Shown here: positions 36,052 to 45,045 of the stretch, piece by piece
Layout of the letters: every line of letters begins with the position of its first letter
Position numbering within the stretch: position 1 is the first letter of the stretch
NCBI RefSeq assembly: GCF_017794765.1
Contig: NZ_CP051236.1
Coordinates: forward strand, 632,672 to 696,671
Direction: 5' to 3'
Origin: Nitratireductor sp.
GTDB taxonomy: Bacteria > Pseudomonadota > Alphaproteobacteria > Rhizobiales > Rhizobiaceae
DNA: 64,000 bases
Notes under the pieces: model-generated
The model's database searches: none
Told to the model about the DNA's origin: nothing
What the model saw: only the letters and a program-made list of their open reading frames with translations
Position numbers and translations under genes: made by a program

Positions 36052-37824
36052 ATGAGTGCAGAAGCAGACAAGACGGAGCGGCGGTCCTCGAAGGCCGCAC
36101 GTCCAGCGGGTCAGCCCTTTCTGGGTCGGCTTGCCGTGCCGCTGCGTCGTCTTTTCGGCCACTATGTATTCTCCAGCCTCACACGGCGTATCCTGTTTCT
36201 CAATCTCGCTGGCCTTGGCGTTCTGGTGGTCGGCGTTCTCTATCTGAATGAGTTTCGCGAAGAGCTGATCAGCGCTCGCGTCGAGAGCCTGATGACCCAG
36301 GGCGAGATTATCGCTGGCGCCATCGCCAGCTCTGCCGAGGTGGAGACCGATTCCATCCTTGTGGATCCCGACAAGCTGCTCGAGCTGCAGGCGGGGCAAA
36401 GCCTTCCGCCGCGAGGCGACCAGTTGGAGAGCCTTGATTTCCCGATCAATCCGGAACGTGTAGCCCCTCTTTTGCGAAGGCTCATACCGCAAACCCGCAC
36501 CCGTGCCCGCATCTATGATCCGGATGCCAACCTGCTGCTGGATTCCCAGTATCTCGGACAGGTTCTTCGCTACGAATTGCCGTCTATAGAGGATGACGAT
36601 GCGAGCATTTTCGATCAGGTCTGGCAGCGGATAAAAGAGATTTTCCGTCGCCGGGATCTGCCGGTTTACAAAGAGCAGCCGGGAGGCAGCGGCGTGGCCT
36701 ATCCCGAGGTGATGCGGGCACTCACCGGCACCACCAACCACGTGGTGCGCGTCAGCGAACAGGGCGAGCAGATTGTCTCCGTTGCAGTACCGATTCAGCG
36801 CTTCCGGGCTGTCCTCGGCGTGTTGCTTCTGTCGACGCAGGGTGGAGATATCGACAAGATCGTGGCTGCCGAGCGCAAGGCCATTCTGCGCGTTTTCTTT
36901 GTGGCTGCTCTGGTCACAGCCATCCTGTCCCTGCTTCTTGCTTCCACCATTGCAAACCCGCTGCGGCGGCTGTCTGCGGCAGCGGTGCGGGTGCGTCGTG
37001 GTGCGCGGTCACGAGAGGAAATTCCCGACTTTTCCCATCGCCAGGATGAGATCGGCAATTTGTCCTCGGCTCTGCGCGATATGACCAAGGCGCTCTATGC
37101 GCGCATTGATGCCATCGAAAGCTTCGCTGCCGACGTGGCCCATGAGCTCAAAAATCCGTTGACCTCGTTGGGCAGCGCCGTTGAAACGCTTCCGCTTGCC
37201 AAAGACGAGCGCTCACGCGAGCGGCTTCTGGAAATCATCCAGCACGATGTGCGGCGGCTGGACCGTTTGATCACCGACATTTCCGACGCCTCGCGCCTTG
37301 ACGCCGAGCTTTCCCGCGAGGATGCAGACCGTGTGGAACTAAAGCAGTTCGTTGGCGATCTGGTCGGAGCGATCCGTGAGGCAGGCTCGACAAAGAAGCC
37401 CGTGGAGATAACCTTTACGGCCGAACCGAAGGGTGAAACCGAGACGGCCTATCTCATCCAGGGGCACGATCTGCGTCTCGGGCAGGTGATCACAAATCTC
37501 ATCGAGAATGCTCGTTCCTTCGTGCCGGAAAAGACGGGACGGATTGATGTACGCCTGTCGCGCGCCGGCAAGCGCATCATCCTCACCGTGGAAGACAATG
37601 GGCCGGGGATTCGCGTGGAAAATATCGATCGGATTTTTGAGCGATTCTACACGGATCGTCCGGCCGGTGAAGCGTTTGGCCAAAACTCCGGCCTTGGTCT
37701 TTCGATCAGTCGCCAGATCATCGAAGCGCATGGCGGCACATTGACGGCGGAGAACATCGCCGGGGCGAAGCCTGGTGACATCAAGGGCGCCCGCTTCATT
37801 GTGGCTCTGCCCGCCGAGACCTGA
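36052..37824 (+). CDS. chvG: Sensor histidine kinase ChvG (ExoS-like)
   Basis: ChvG (590 residues) is the membrane partner of ChvI. One transmembrane helix is at about 47-65 and a second near 283-305, enclosing a periplasmic sensor domain of about 215 residues that in relatives binds the repressor ExoR. A HAMP-like segment follows, then the phosphoacceptor H364 in ADVAHELKNPLTSL, and an ATPase domain with N box NLIENARSF, G1 VEDNGPGI and G2 GLGLSISRQ. The start at 36052 fits family length; 13 codons upstream are possible. ExoR is not encoded in the window. Confidence 0.95.
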   Translation: MSAEADKTERRSSKAARPAGQPFLGRLAVPLRRLFGHYVFSSLTRRILFLNLAGLGVLVVGVLYLNEFREELISARVESLMTQGEIIAGAIASSAEVETDSILVDPDKLLELQAGQSLPPRGDQLESLDFPINPERVAPLLRRLIPQTRTRARIYDPDANLLLDSQYLGQVLRYELPSIEDDDASIFDQVWQRIKEIFRRRDLPVYKEQPGGSGVAYPEVMRALTGTTNHVVRVSEQGEQIVSVAVPIQRFRAVLGVLLLSTQGGDIDKIVAAERKAILRVFFVAALVTAILSLLLASTIANPLRRLSAAAVRVRRGARSREEIPDFSHRQDEIGNLSSALRDMTKALYARIDAIESFAADVAHELKNPLTSLGSAVETLPLAKDERSRERLLEIIQHDVRRLDRLITDISDASRLDAELSREDADRVELKQFVGDLVGAIREAGSTKKPVEITFTAEPKGETETAYLIQGHDLRLGQVITNLIENARSFVPEKTGRIDVRLSRAGKRIILTVEDNGPGIRVENIDRIFERFYTDRPAGEAFGQNSGLGLSISRQIIEAHGGTLTAENIAGAKPGDIKGARFIVALPAET

Positions 37825-37829
37825 CCGAA

Positions 37830-38288
37830 ATGCCCAACTGCCACGCCACCGCCATTGTCGTCGCCGGAACCGGAATACTGGTCGAGGGTCACTCGGGCAG
37901 CGGCAAGACGATGCTCGCTCTGGAGGCCCTCGCCTTTTTCCAGGCGGCAGGCATCTTTGCAGCCTTTGTTTCAGACGATCAGGTCTGCCTCTCGGCACGA
38001 AACGGGCGTCTCGTCGCACGCACGCCTCGTTCCATCGCCGGGTTGGCCGAAGCGCGCGGTCTGGGGCCGGCAAGGCTGGACCATGTGCCGGCTACGGTCA
38101 TCGATCTTGCCATTCTTCTGGTCGATGAGCAAAAGGCGCCACGCATCTCCGAGGAAACGGAGATTGTCCGCGAGGGCATTGCGATTCCGTGCGTGGTATT
38201 GCCGCAACGGCAGGCACGAAGGGCGGTCCATGCCATTGCCGCAACCCTGCAATTGCCGCCTTTTGGTCCGGGTTGCACCGCCGTTTGA
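37830..38288 (+). CDS. hprK: Short HPr kinase/phosphorylase (C-terminal domain type)
   Basis: A 152-residue protein that is only the catalytic half of HprK. Walker A GHSGSGKT is at 20-27, and FVSDDQV holds the acidic pair of the active site. The N-terminal domain of the Firmicute enzyme is missing, as is usual in alphaproteobacteria. It should phosphorylate HPr on a serine and thereby gate the nitrogen-type phosphotransfer chain. It lies five bases after chvG, tying it to the ChvI/ChvG transcript. Confidence 0.92.
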   Translation: MPNCHATAIVVAGTGILVEGHSGSGKTMLALEALAFFQAAGIFAAFVSDDQVCLSARNGRLVARTPRSIAGLAEARGLGPARLDHVPATVIDLAILLVDEQKAPRISEETEIVREGIAIPCVVLPQRQARRAVHAIAATLQLPPFGPGCTAV

Positions 38289-38536
38289 ACTTTATTTAGG
38301 CGAATCGCCGCAGTTTTGGGCTTGTCAACGGCCTGTGCGTTGACAAGATAGCGCTCTTGCCATGGGGCAGGACGAGACTGGGGCGTTTCCGGTCCTGTCT
38401 CCAACAGGGGTGGACCATCAGGGTCCGAACGCTAAGTGAAGAAAAACCGGATAAACGGGCAGGCCCGTGAAGCCAGTGGATGGAGTGAACGCGTGACAGG
38501 CTCGAGCGCAAAACCAAGCATTCGGATGATGTGCCG
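38289..38536. other. Gap between hprK and EIIA gene with a 10-base inverted repeat
   Basis: The gap of 248 bases contains CTTGTCAACG (38321-38330) facing CGTTGACAAG (38338-38347), a perfect inverted repeat with a seven-base loop. It includes TTGACA, so it could be a -35 region with an overlapping operator for the EIIA-HPr pair. It could instead be a hairpin ending the chvI-chvG-hprK transcript, though no T-tract follows. Confidence 0.4.
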
Positions 38537-38938
38537 ATGATCGGGCTCGTCTTGGTGACGCATGGCCAGCTGGCCGAGGAATTCCGCCACGCTGTGGAGC
38601 ATGTGGTGGGCCATCAGGAAAACCTGGAAACGGTTTCCATCGGCGCCGAGGACGACATGGAGCAGCGCCGCCGCGACATTGTCGATGCGGTTGCTCGGGC
38701 AGACACCGGTTCGGGCGTGATCATTCTCACCGACATGTTCGGTGGAACGCCCTCCAACCTCGCGATTTCGGTGATGGACGCGGGCCGTGTCGAGGTGATA
38801 GCGGGCGTAAATCTGCCCATGCTCATCAAGCTCTCTTCCGCACGCGCCAATGACGACATGGCGCAGGCGCTTGATGAGGCGCAGGCGGCCGGTCGCAAAT
38901 ACATCAATGTCGCAAGCCAGGTACTGAGCGGAAAATGA
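38537..38938 (+). CDS. PTS EIIA component of the mannose/fructose family
   Basis: A 133-residue EIIA-Man-type protein with its phosphorylatable H9 in LVLVTHGQLAEEF and the loop LTDMFGGTPSNLA. There are no EIIB, EIIC or EIID genes nearby, so it probably serves regulation rather than sugar uptake, receiving phosphate from HPr of the nitrogen-type PTS. A GTG two codons earlier is possible. ptsH overlaps its stop by four bases. Confidence 0.93.
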   Translation: MIGLVLVTHGQLAEEFRHAVEHVVGHQENLETVSIGAEDDMEQRRRDIVDAVARADTGSGVIILTDMFGGTPSNLAISVMDAGRVEVIAGVNLPMLIKLSSARANDDMAQALDEAQAAGRKYINVASQVLSGK

Positions 38939-39255
38939 CCGGGGCCCAGGCAAACGATATCTCTGCGCGGACGCGGCCTTCGGAAGCGTTGACGCGCGAG
39001 TTCAGCATCGTCAACCAGCGCGGCCTTCACGCGCGGGCGTCGGCCAAGTTCGTGCAGATGGTGGAAAGCCACGATGCTGATGTCGAGGTCGAGAAAGACG
39101 GCATCACCGTGGGCGGTACCTCCATCATGGGGCTGATGATGCTCGCCGCGAGTCCGGGCTGCAAGATCCGCGTGAGCGCCAGCGGCCCGGAGGCGGAAGC
39201 ACTGCTCGACGCCCTGCAGACCCTCATTGCAGAGCGCTTCGGTGAGGAGTGTTGA
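38935..39255 (+). CDS. ptsH: HPr phosphocarrier protein
   Basis: A 106-residue HPr with an N-terminal extension of about 20 residues. The phosphocarrier histidine is H32 in NQRGLHARASAKFV. S63 in GGTSIMGLMMLA lies 31 residues later, the same distance as between His15 and Ser46 of classical HPr, so the HprK target site is kept. Together with hprK and the EIIA gene it forms the regulatory PTS chain next to ChvI/ChvG. EI-Ntr and EIIA-Ntr are not in this window. Confidence 0.94.
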   Translation: MTGAQANDISARTRPSEALTREFSIVNQRGLHARASAKFVQMVESHDADVEVEKDGITVGGTSIMGLMMLAASPGCKIRVSASGPEAEALLDALQTLIAERFGEEC

Positions 39256-39282
39256 GGCTTATGTAGTCTCACACATGCACGA

Positions 39283-39298
39283 ATAAAGATTTCTTTAT
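39283..39298. promoter_or_regulatory. Candidate SahR operator upstream of ahcY
   Basis: ATAAAGA-TT-TCTTTAT is a perfect inverted repeat about 100 bases upstream of the ahcY start. SahR, an ArsR-family repressor sensing S-adenosylhomocysteine, controls ahcY and methionine genes in many proteobacteria through palindromes of this general kind. The exact rhizobial motif is from memory, so the assignment is inference. Confidence 0.45.
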
Positions 39299-39400
39299 GT
39301 CCATTGTGAGCGGCGGCGTGATCTGGTAGTCAGACACCAGCATTCGCGCCCGGCTTGCTGCTCGTGGCGCCCGGATTCATGAAAATCGGAGAGTACACCA

Positions 39401-40801
39401 ATGAGCGCTGACAAGGATTATGTGGTCGCTGACATTTCTCTGGCCGACTGGGGCCGCAAGGAAATCGAGATCGCGGAGACGGAAATGCCGGGCCTGATGG
39501 CCTGCCGCGAGGAGTTTGGCACCGAGCAGCCGCTCAAGGGCGCGCGCATCTCCGGCTCGCTGCACATGACGATCCAGACCGCCGTTCTTATCGAGACGCT
39601 GAAGGCGCTCGGCGCGGATGTGCGCTGGGCCTCCTGCAACATTTTCTCCACCCAGGACCATGCCGCTGCAGCAATTGCAGAGAGCGGCACGCCGGTGTTC
39701 GCCGTCAAGGGTGAGACGCTTGAAGAGTACTGGACCTACACGGACCAGATCTTCCAGTGGAGCGATGGCGAGCCCTCCAACATGATCCTGGATGATGGCG
39801 GCGACGCCACCATGTACATTCTGATCGGCGCCCGCGCTGAGGCCGGTGAGGACGTTTTGTCCAACCCGGGCAGCGAGGAAGAAGAAGTCCTGTTCGCGCA
39901 GATCAAGAAGCGCATGGCTGAAACCCCGGGCTTCTTCGCGCGCCAGAAGGCAGCCATCAAGGGCGTGACAGAAGAAACCACGACCGGTGTGAACCGCCTC
40001 TATCAGCTCCAGAAGAAGGGCCTCCTTCCCTTCCCGGCAATCAATGTCAATGATTCCGTGACCAAGTCGAAATTCGACAACAAGTATGGCTGTAAGGAAT
40101 CGCTGGTCGACGGCATCCGTCGCGCTACCGACGTGATGATGGCCGGCAAGGTGGCCGTGGTTTGCGGCTATGGCGATGTCGGCAAGGGCTCGGCCCAGTC
40201 GCTGGCGGGTGCCGGTGCGCGCGTGAAGGTCACGGAAGTCGATCCGATCTGTGCCCTTCAGGCTGCCATGGACGGTTTCGAGGTGGTCACGCTCGATGAC
40301 GCCGCCCCCACCGCCGACATCGTTATCACGACGACCGGCAACAAGGACGTCATCACCATCGATCACATGCGCAAGATGAAAGACATGGCGATCGTCGGCA
40401 ATATCGGCCATTTCGACAACGAGATTCAGGTCGCGGCGCTGCGCAATCTCAAATGGACGAACATCAAGCCGCAGGTGGACATGATCACCTTCCCGGACAA
40501 CAAGCGGATGATCCTCCTGTCCGAAGGCCGTCTTCTCAATCTTGGCAACGCCACGGGCCACCCGAGCTTCGTCATGTCTGCTTCCTTCACCAATCAGGTG
40601 CTGGCGCAGATCGAGCTCTTTGTGCGCGGCGATCAGTACAAGAACGAGGTCTATGTCCTCCCGAAGCATCTCGACGAAAAGGTCGCGCGCCTGCATCTCG
40701 ACAAACTGGGCGCTCAACTGACCACACTTTCGGAAGAACAGGCCTCCTATATCGGTGTCACACCGCAGGGGCCGTTCAAGCCGGAACACTACCGCTATTA
40801 A
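39401..40801 (+). CDS. ahcY: S-adenosylhomocysteine hydrolase
   Basis: AhcY (466 residues) splits S-adenosylhomocysteine into homocysteine and adenosine, recycling the methyl cycle and relieving inhibition of methyltransferases. [20 protein letters not shown] and [20 protein letters not shown] (the NAD-binding motif) are diagnostic, and the C-terminus ends DHY-like EHYRY. It has its own gap of 145 bases upstream with the candidate operator, and a very strong terminator after it. Confidence 0.97.
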   Translation: MSADKDYVVADISLADWGRKEIEIAETEMPGLMACREEFGTEQPLKGARISGSLHMTIQTAVLIETLKALGADVRWASCNIFSTQDHAAAAIAESGTPVFAVKGETLEEYWTYTDQIFQWSDGEPSNMILDDGGDATMYILIGARAEAGEDVLSNPGSEEEEVLFAQIKKRMAETPGFFARQKAAIKGVTEETTTGVNRLYQLQKKGLLPFPAINVNDSVTKSKFDNKYGCKESLVDGIRRATDVMMAGKVAVVCGYGDVGKGSAQSLAGAGARVKVTEVDPICALQAAMDGFEVVTLDDAAPTADIVITTTGNKDVITIDHMRKMKDMAIVGNIGHFDNEIQVAALRNLKWTNIKPQVDMITFPDNKRMILLSEGRLLNLGNATGHPSFVMSASFTNQVLAQIELFVRGDQYKNEVYVLPKHLDEKVARLHLDKLGAQLTTLSEEQASYIGVTPQGPFKPEHYRY

Positions 40802-40829
40802 GTAAAGTTAACTAAGACACAATATATTG

Positions 40830-40866
40830 ATACCGGGCCATTGACTTTTGGCCCGGTATTATTTTT
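40830..40866 (+). terminator. Terminator after ahcY
   Basis: ATACCGGGCCA (40830-40840) pairs perfectly with TGGCCCGGTAT (40849-40859) around an eight-base loop, followed by TATTTTTG. A textbook intrinsic terminator. Confidence 0.93.
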
Positions 40867-41004
40867 GTCGCGTGCCCTTCTTCACGGCGATTCGCTCACG
40901 CGGTACAGTGCTGTGATTCGCGAGGCGGCTGACCTTCCGGGCTGCGGGCCTGGCGAAAGGAAGGGGCGGTCTTGCCAGATCATGCGGCGGAGAAGGAACA
41001 AGAC

Positions 41005-43527
41005 ATGCCGGGGCTGGACCCGCTGAACGGCGGATCTACAGGCCCTAGGGGCCGACAGCGCAAAGCAGGCATCGTGCGGGGGCTGATGCGGTTACTGACG
41101 CTGACGACTGGTGTGGCAGTGCCTTCCGTGGCCGCCGCGCAGGCGACTGCGCAACTTGCACCGGGCATATCGGTCACCGCTGTCGAGGTCATCCAGATCG
41201 CGGTCTTTGCCGGCGTCATGGGCGCAGCATTTCTCTCTGCCATATGGTTGATCCGCCAACGCGCCCGCATCGCGTCTGAAAATCTCGAACTGCGCGCGCG
41301 GATTGCTGAGTTGAGTGGCGCACTCGGCCGCTCCGAGGCTCTCCTCAATCTGAAGGATCAGCGTGCGGTCGTCTGGGGCGGCGGTTCGGACAAGCCGGCG
41401 ATTGTAGGCGATCTTCCACCTGGATGCGGTGCGCCGGACGAGCGTTCCGCATTCCTGGCGTTTGGGCGGTGGATGATGCCGCGTTCCGCCTCTGCGCTCG
41501 ACCGCGCGCTCGCCACTCTGCGCGAGACCGGAGAAAACTTTGACCTGACCATCGAAACCAGATCCGGCACGATGCTGGAGGCTCAGGGGCGCAAATCCGC
41601 GCAGCACACGGTTCTGCGGTTCGTCTCGCTTGCCGGCGTGCGTGAAGAACATGCACGTCTTCAGCTTGAGCAGGATAATCTGTTGTCTGAACGTGCCACG
41701 CTTCTGGGTCTGCTCGATGCGCTCGACATGCCGTTCTGGCTGCGCGACAAGGCAGGACAACTGGCCTGGGTAAACCGTGCGTTTACCGGTGCGGTGGATG
41801 CCGCCACGGGTGATGCGGTTCTGCGCGAACAGGTTGAGTTCCTGCCCATGTCGGCGCGGGAGGAAATCATCAGCCGTCACCGCGAGGCCAATGAGGTGTT
41901 CCGGCAATCCTTGTCCGCCGTTGTTCATGGCGAGCGGCGGGTTTTTGCTGTCACCGATTACGCTGGCGGGCACGGCTCGGCGGGCATTGCTGCCGACATC
42001 AGCGAAGTGGAAACGATCCGTCGGGAATTTGAGAGCACGGTCCAGAGCCACTCCGACACGCTCGATCAACTCACCACAGCGGTGGCGATTTTCGACGAAA
42101 ACCAGAAGCTGCGCTTCTTCAATCAGTCGTTCCAGAAGCTCTGGGACCTCGATACGCCCTTTCTTGAGAGCAGACCTGACAACGCATTGTTGCTCGACCG
42201 GCTGCGCAGCGAAGGCACGCTGGCCGAACAGCCCGAATGGCGGCGCTGGAAGGAAGGCCTCCTGTCCGCCTATCGCAGCATGAAGCCACAGGAACACTGG
42301 TGGCACCTGCCTGACGGACGCACGATCCGCGTGATCGCCAATCCGCAACCCAAGGGTGGCGTGACCTGGGTTTTCGAGAATTTGACGGAAAAGTTCGATC
42401 TGGAGAGCCGCTACAATGCGGCGATGCGCGTTCAGGGCGAAACGCTGGACAATCTCACCGAAGGCGTCGCGGTGTTCGGGCCGGATGGGCGTCTGCGCCT
42501 TTCCAATCCCGCATTCCAGCGCATCTGGAACCTGCCGGACCAGCTTGTCACGCCCGAGGCGCACATTGCCGATATTCGAGCGGTGTGCGACCCGCTGGCC
42601 AAGGAAAGCCCGTGGCACAGCTTCGTCGCGTCGGTCACCGGGTTCGATGACGAGCGGCGCAGCCAGCATGGTCAGGTGGAGCTCTCAAACGGTTCCGTAC
42701 TGAGCCATGCCACGATTCCGCTGCCCAACGGCCAGGTGATGATAACCTTTGTCGACATGACCGACAGCGTGAATGTGGAACGCGCGTTGAAGGAAAAGAA
42801 CGACGCGCTGCAGAAGGCAGACAAGCTCAAGAACGATTTCGTGCAGCATGTTTCCTATGAACTACGCTCACCGCTGACCAACATCATCGGCTTTACCGAA
42901 CTCCTGAACCTTCCGGAAACGGGTCCGCTCAATCAGAAGCAGCGTGAGTATCTGGATCACATAGGGTCCTCATCCTCCGTGCTGCTCACTGTCGTGAACG
43001 ACATTCTCGACCTTGCGACGGTTGACGCGGGCATCATGGAACTGGAGATCGGAGAGGTCCGGGTCGGCGACATGGTGGAGGCTGCGGCCGGGCTCATTTC
43101 CGAGCGCCTGCGCGAGCACCAGATCCGCCTCGACGTGCAGATGGACGATGGCGCACTCGTTTTCCATGCAGACGAAAACCGTGTGCGGCAGGTGCTGTTC
43201 AACCTGCTCTCCAATGCGGCCAATTACGCGCCCGAACACAGCACAATCCGCCTTTCTGCGCGGCAATATGACGACGCGGTGGAATTCAGCGTCCATGATG
43301 ATGGGCCGGGCATGGCACCCGATGTGCTTGAAACCATCTTCAAACGTTTCGAACCGCATGTTAATGGCGGCCGCAGACGTGGTGCGGGGCTTGGCCTCTC
43401 CATCGTCAAGAGCTTCGTTGAGCTGCATGGCGGCTCGGTTCACATCGACACGGGCGAAGGGCGCGGAACCACGGTAACCTGCCGGTTCCCCTCCGCGCCG
43501 ACACAGGCGCGGGTCGCCGCAGAGTAG
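41005..43527 (+). CDS. divL: DivL-type tyrosine pseudo-kinase with PAS domains
   Basis: An 840-residue membrane protein: hydrophobic segments at about 26-46 and 59-83, several PAS domains (about 230-600; VAIFDENQKLRFFNQSFQKLWDL and VAVFGPDGRLRLSNPAFQRIWNL), then HisKA and ATPase domains. In the H-box the usual histidine is replaced by Y618: FVQHVSYELRSPLTNI. This is the defining feature of DivL, which in Caulobacter controls CckA and so CtrA activity and cell polarity. The ATPase motifs NLLSNAANYAPE, DDGPGM and GLGLSIVKSF are intact. The start at 41005 has an AAGGA site; a TTG at 40972 is less likely. Confidence 0.9.
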   Translation: MPGLDPLNGGSTGPRGRQRKAGIVRGLMRLLTLTTGVAVPSVAAAQATAQLAPGISVTAVEVIQIAVFAGVMGAAFLSAIWLIRQRARIASENLELRARIAELSGALGRSEALLNLKDQRAVVWGGGSDKPAIVGDLPPGCGAPDERSAFLAFGRWMMPRSASALDRALATLRETGENFDLTIETRSGTMLEAQGRKSAQHTVLRFVSLAGVREEHARLQLEQDNLLSERATLLGLLDALDMPFWLRDKAGQLAWVNRAFTGAVDAATGDAVLREQVEFLPMSAREEIISRHREANEVFRQSLSAVVHGERRVFAVTDYAGGHGSAGIAADISEVETIRREFESTVQSHSDTLDQLTTAVAIFDENQKLRFFNQSFQKLWDLDTPFLESRPDNALLLDRLRSEGTLAEQPEWRRWKEGLLSAYRSMKPQEHWWHLPDGRTIRVIANPQPKGGVTWVFENLTEKFDLESRYNAAMRVQGETLDNLTEGVAVFGPDGRLRLSNPAFQRIWNLPDQLVTPEAHIADIRAVCDPLAKESPWHSFVASVTGFDDERRSQHGQVELSNGSVLSHATIPLPNGQVMITFVDMTDSVNVERALKEKNDALQKADKLKNDFVQHVSYELRSPLTNIIGFTELLNLPETGPLNQKQREYLDHIGSSSSVLLTVVNDILDLATVDAGIMELEIGEVRVGDMVEAAAGLISERLREHQIRLDVQMDDGALVFHADENRVRQVLFNLLSNAANYAPEHSTIRLSARQYDDAVEFSVHDDGPGMAPDVLETIFKRFEPHVNGGRRRGAGLGLSIVKSFVELHGGSVHIDTGEGRGTTVTCRFPSAPTQARVAAE

Positions 43528-43536
43528 CCAAACCGT

Positions 43537-45045
43537 ATGACAGCACGCGTTCTGGAACGCTTCCTGCCGGATGAAGACGCAACCACGCTTTTCGGCGAGG
43601 ATATCGCCGTGGCGTTGCGGCCCGGCGATATTCTGGCTCTCCGAGGCGATCTCGGCGCCGGCAAGACGACCCTCGCCCGTTCCATCATCCGCGCTTTGGC
43701 CGACAATCCGGAGCTGGAGGTACCAAGCCCCACCTTCACGCTGGTGCAAAGCTACGACGCGCGCATCCCCGTGCATCATTTCGATCTCTATCGGCTGGCC
43801 GATCCCGACGAGTTGGAAGAGCTCGGCCTGTTCGAAGCGGCAGAAGATGGCGTTGCGCTTGTGGAGTGGCCGGAGCGTGCTGGCGAGCGTTTTGCTGATG
43901 CGATCCGCATTGAGCTGCACGACAGCGGCGAGGGCAGGCTTGCGGTGATCGCGGGGCCCGGGGAAGCGATGCTACGGCTGGAGCGCAGCTTCGCCATTCG
44001 TGATTTTCTCAACAATGCCGGCGAGCCGCGCGCCCACCGTGCGTTTCTCCTCGGGGACGCCTCACTGCGTGCCTATGAGACCGTGACGACACGCACGGGT
44101 GCCCGTCGCATTCTGATGAACGCGCCGGAGCGCCGCGATGAGCCGCTGCTTGCCTGCGGACGCCCCTATAGCCGGATCGCCCATCTGGCGCAGTCCGTCG
44201 CCGCCTCCGTTGCCATGGCAAACGCCATCCGCGCCCGTGGCTTCTCGGCCTATCAGGTCTATGCACAGGATCTGGAAACAGGGCTTCTCCTGACAGAGCA
44301 TCTTGGCGAGACACCGTTTCTCTCGGCCGAGGGCGAACCGGTTGCGGAGCGCTATATGGAGGCCGCGCGCCTTCTGGCGGCACTTCACCGCGATGCCTGG
44401 CCGAAAGAGATACCCGTCAACGATCAGCTCATCCACGAGCTGCCGCCCTATGACGGCGAAGCGCTCGGCATCGAAGTGAGCCTTCTGACCGACTGGTACA
44501 TGCCGTTCATGGCCGGACGCCCCGCAAACGATGCGGAACGCGCGGGCTATATGGAACGCTGGAACCGGCTCTTCGCACGCCTTGAAGACTTCGAGAAAAA
44601 TCTCGTCCTGCGCGATTTTCACTCGCCAAACCTGATCTGGCGCGGCGAGCGCGAAGGGTTCGACCGGCTGGGGCTGATCGATTTGCAGGATGCGGTGTGC
44701 GGACCGGCGGCCTATGACGTCGCCTCGCTTGCGCTCGATGCCCGCGTCACCATGCCCGAAGCGCTGGAACGCGCTGTGGTGGAAGCCTATTGCGCCGCCC
44801 GTGCCGAGCAGGGGCCGTTTGACCGCGAAGCTTTCGACGAGGCCTATGCGATCTGCGCCACCCAGCGCAATTCCAAGCTGCTTGGCACCTTCGTGCGGCT
44901 GGAGCAGCGCGATCACAAGCCTTTCTACATCAAGCACCTGCCGCGCATCCGCGCCTATCTTCGCCGTGCAATGCGCCATCCCGTGCTGGACGAGCTGCGC
45001 ACATTCTATGAAGAAGCCGGTTTCCTGAGCGGAGACGAGGCATGA
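43537..45045 (+). CDS. Fusion of TsaE (tRNA t6A ATPase) with an AmgK-type sugar kinase
   Basis: A 502-residue two-domain protein. Residues 1-150 are TsaE, the ATPase of the t6A37 tRNA-modification complex, with Walker A GDLGAGKT at 37-44, SPTFTLV and HFDLYRL. Residues from about 165 are an aminoglycoside-phosphotransferase-fold kinase with LVLRDFHSPNLIW (catalytic aspartate) and LIDLQDA (metal ligand). With murU next door this half fits AmgK, the anomeric MurNAc/GlcNAc kinase of peptidoglycan recycling. Such fusions are known in Rhizobiales. It starts nine bases after divL and overlaps murU by four. Confidence 0.92.
   Translation: MTARVLERFLPDEDATTLFGEDIAVALRPGDILALRGDLGAGKTTLARSIIRALADNPELEVPSPTFTLVQSYDARIPVHHFDLYRLADPDELEELGLFEAAEDGVALVEWPERAGERFADAIRIELHDSGEGRLAVIAGPGEAMLRLERSFAIRDFLNNAGEPRAHRAFLLGDASLRAYETVTTRTGARRILMNAPERRDEPLLACGRPYSRIAHLAQSVAASVAMANAIRARGFSAYQVYAQDLETGLLLTEHLGETPFLSAEGEPVAERYMEAARLLAALHRDAWPKEIPVNDQLIHELPPYDGEALGIEVSLLTDWYMPFMAGRPANDAERAGYMERWNRLFARLEDFEKNLVLRDFHSPNLIWRGEREGFDRLGLIDLQDAVCGPAAYDVASLALDARVTMPEALERAVVEAYCAARAEQGPFDREAFDEAYAICATQRNSKLLGTFVRLEQRDHKPFYIKHLPRIRAYLRRAMRHPVLDELRTFYEEAGFLSGDEA

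Noticed and set aside
39256-39400. SAH riboswitch upstream of ahcY
   Set aside because: I looked for the conserved GAGGAGCG-type core and its pairing partner and did not see them; the inverted repeat at 39283-39298 fits a protein operator better.
39377-40789. A 470-codon open frame antisense to ahcY
   Set aside because: It mirrors ahcY almost end to end; the sense protein is unmistakable and the antisense translation is histidine- and aspartate-rich noise.
41092-42669. A 525-codon open frame antisense to divL
   Set aside because: Same reason: a shadow of a high-GC gene, with no conserved motif.
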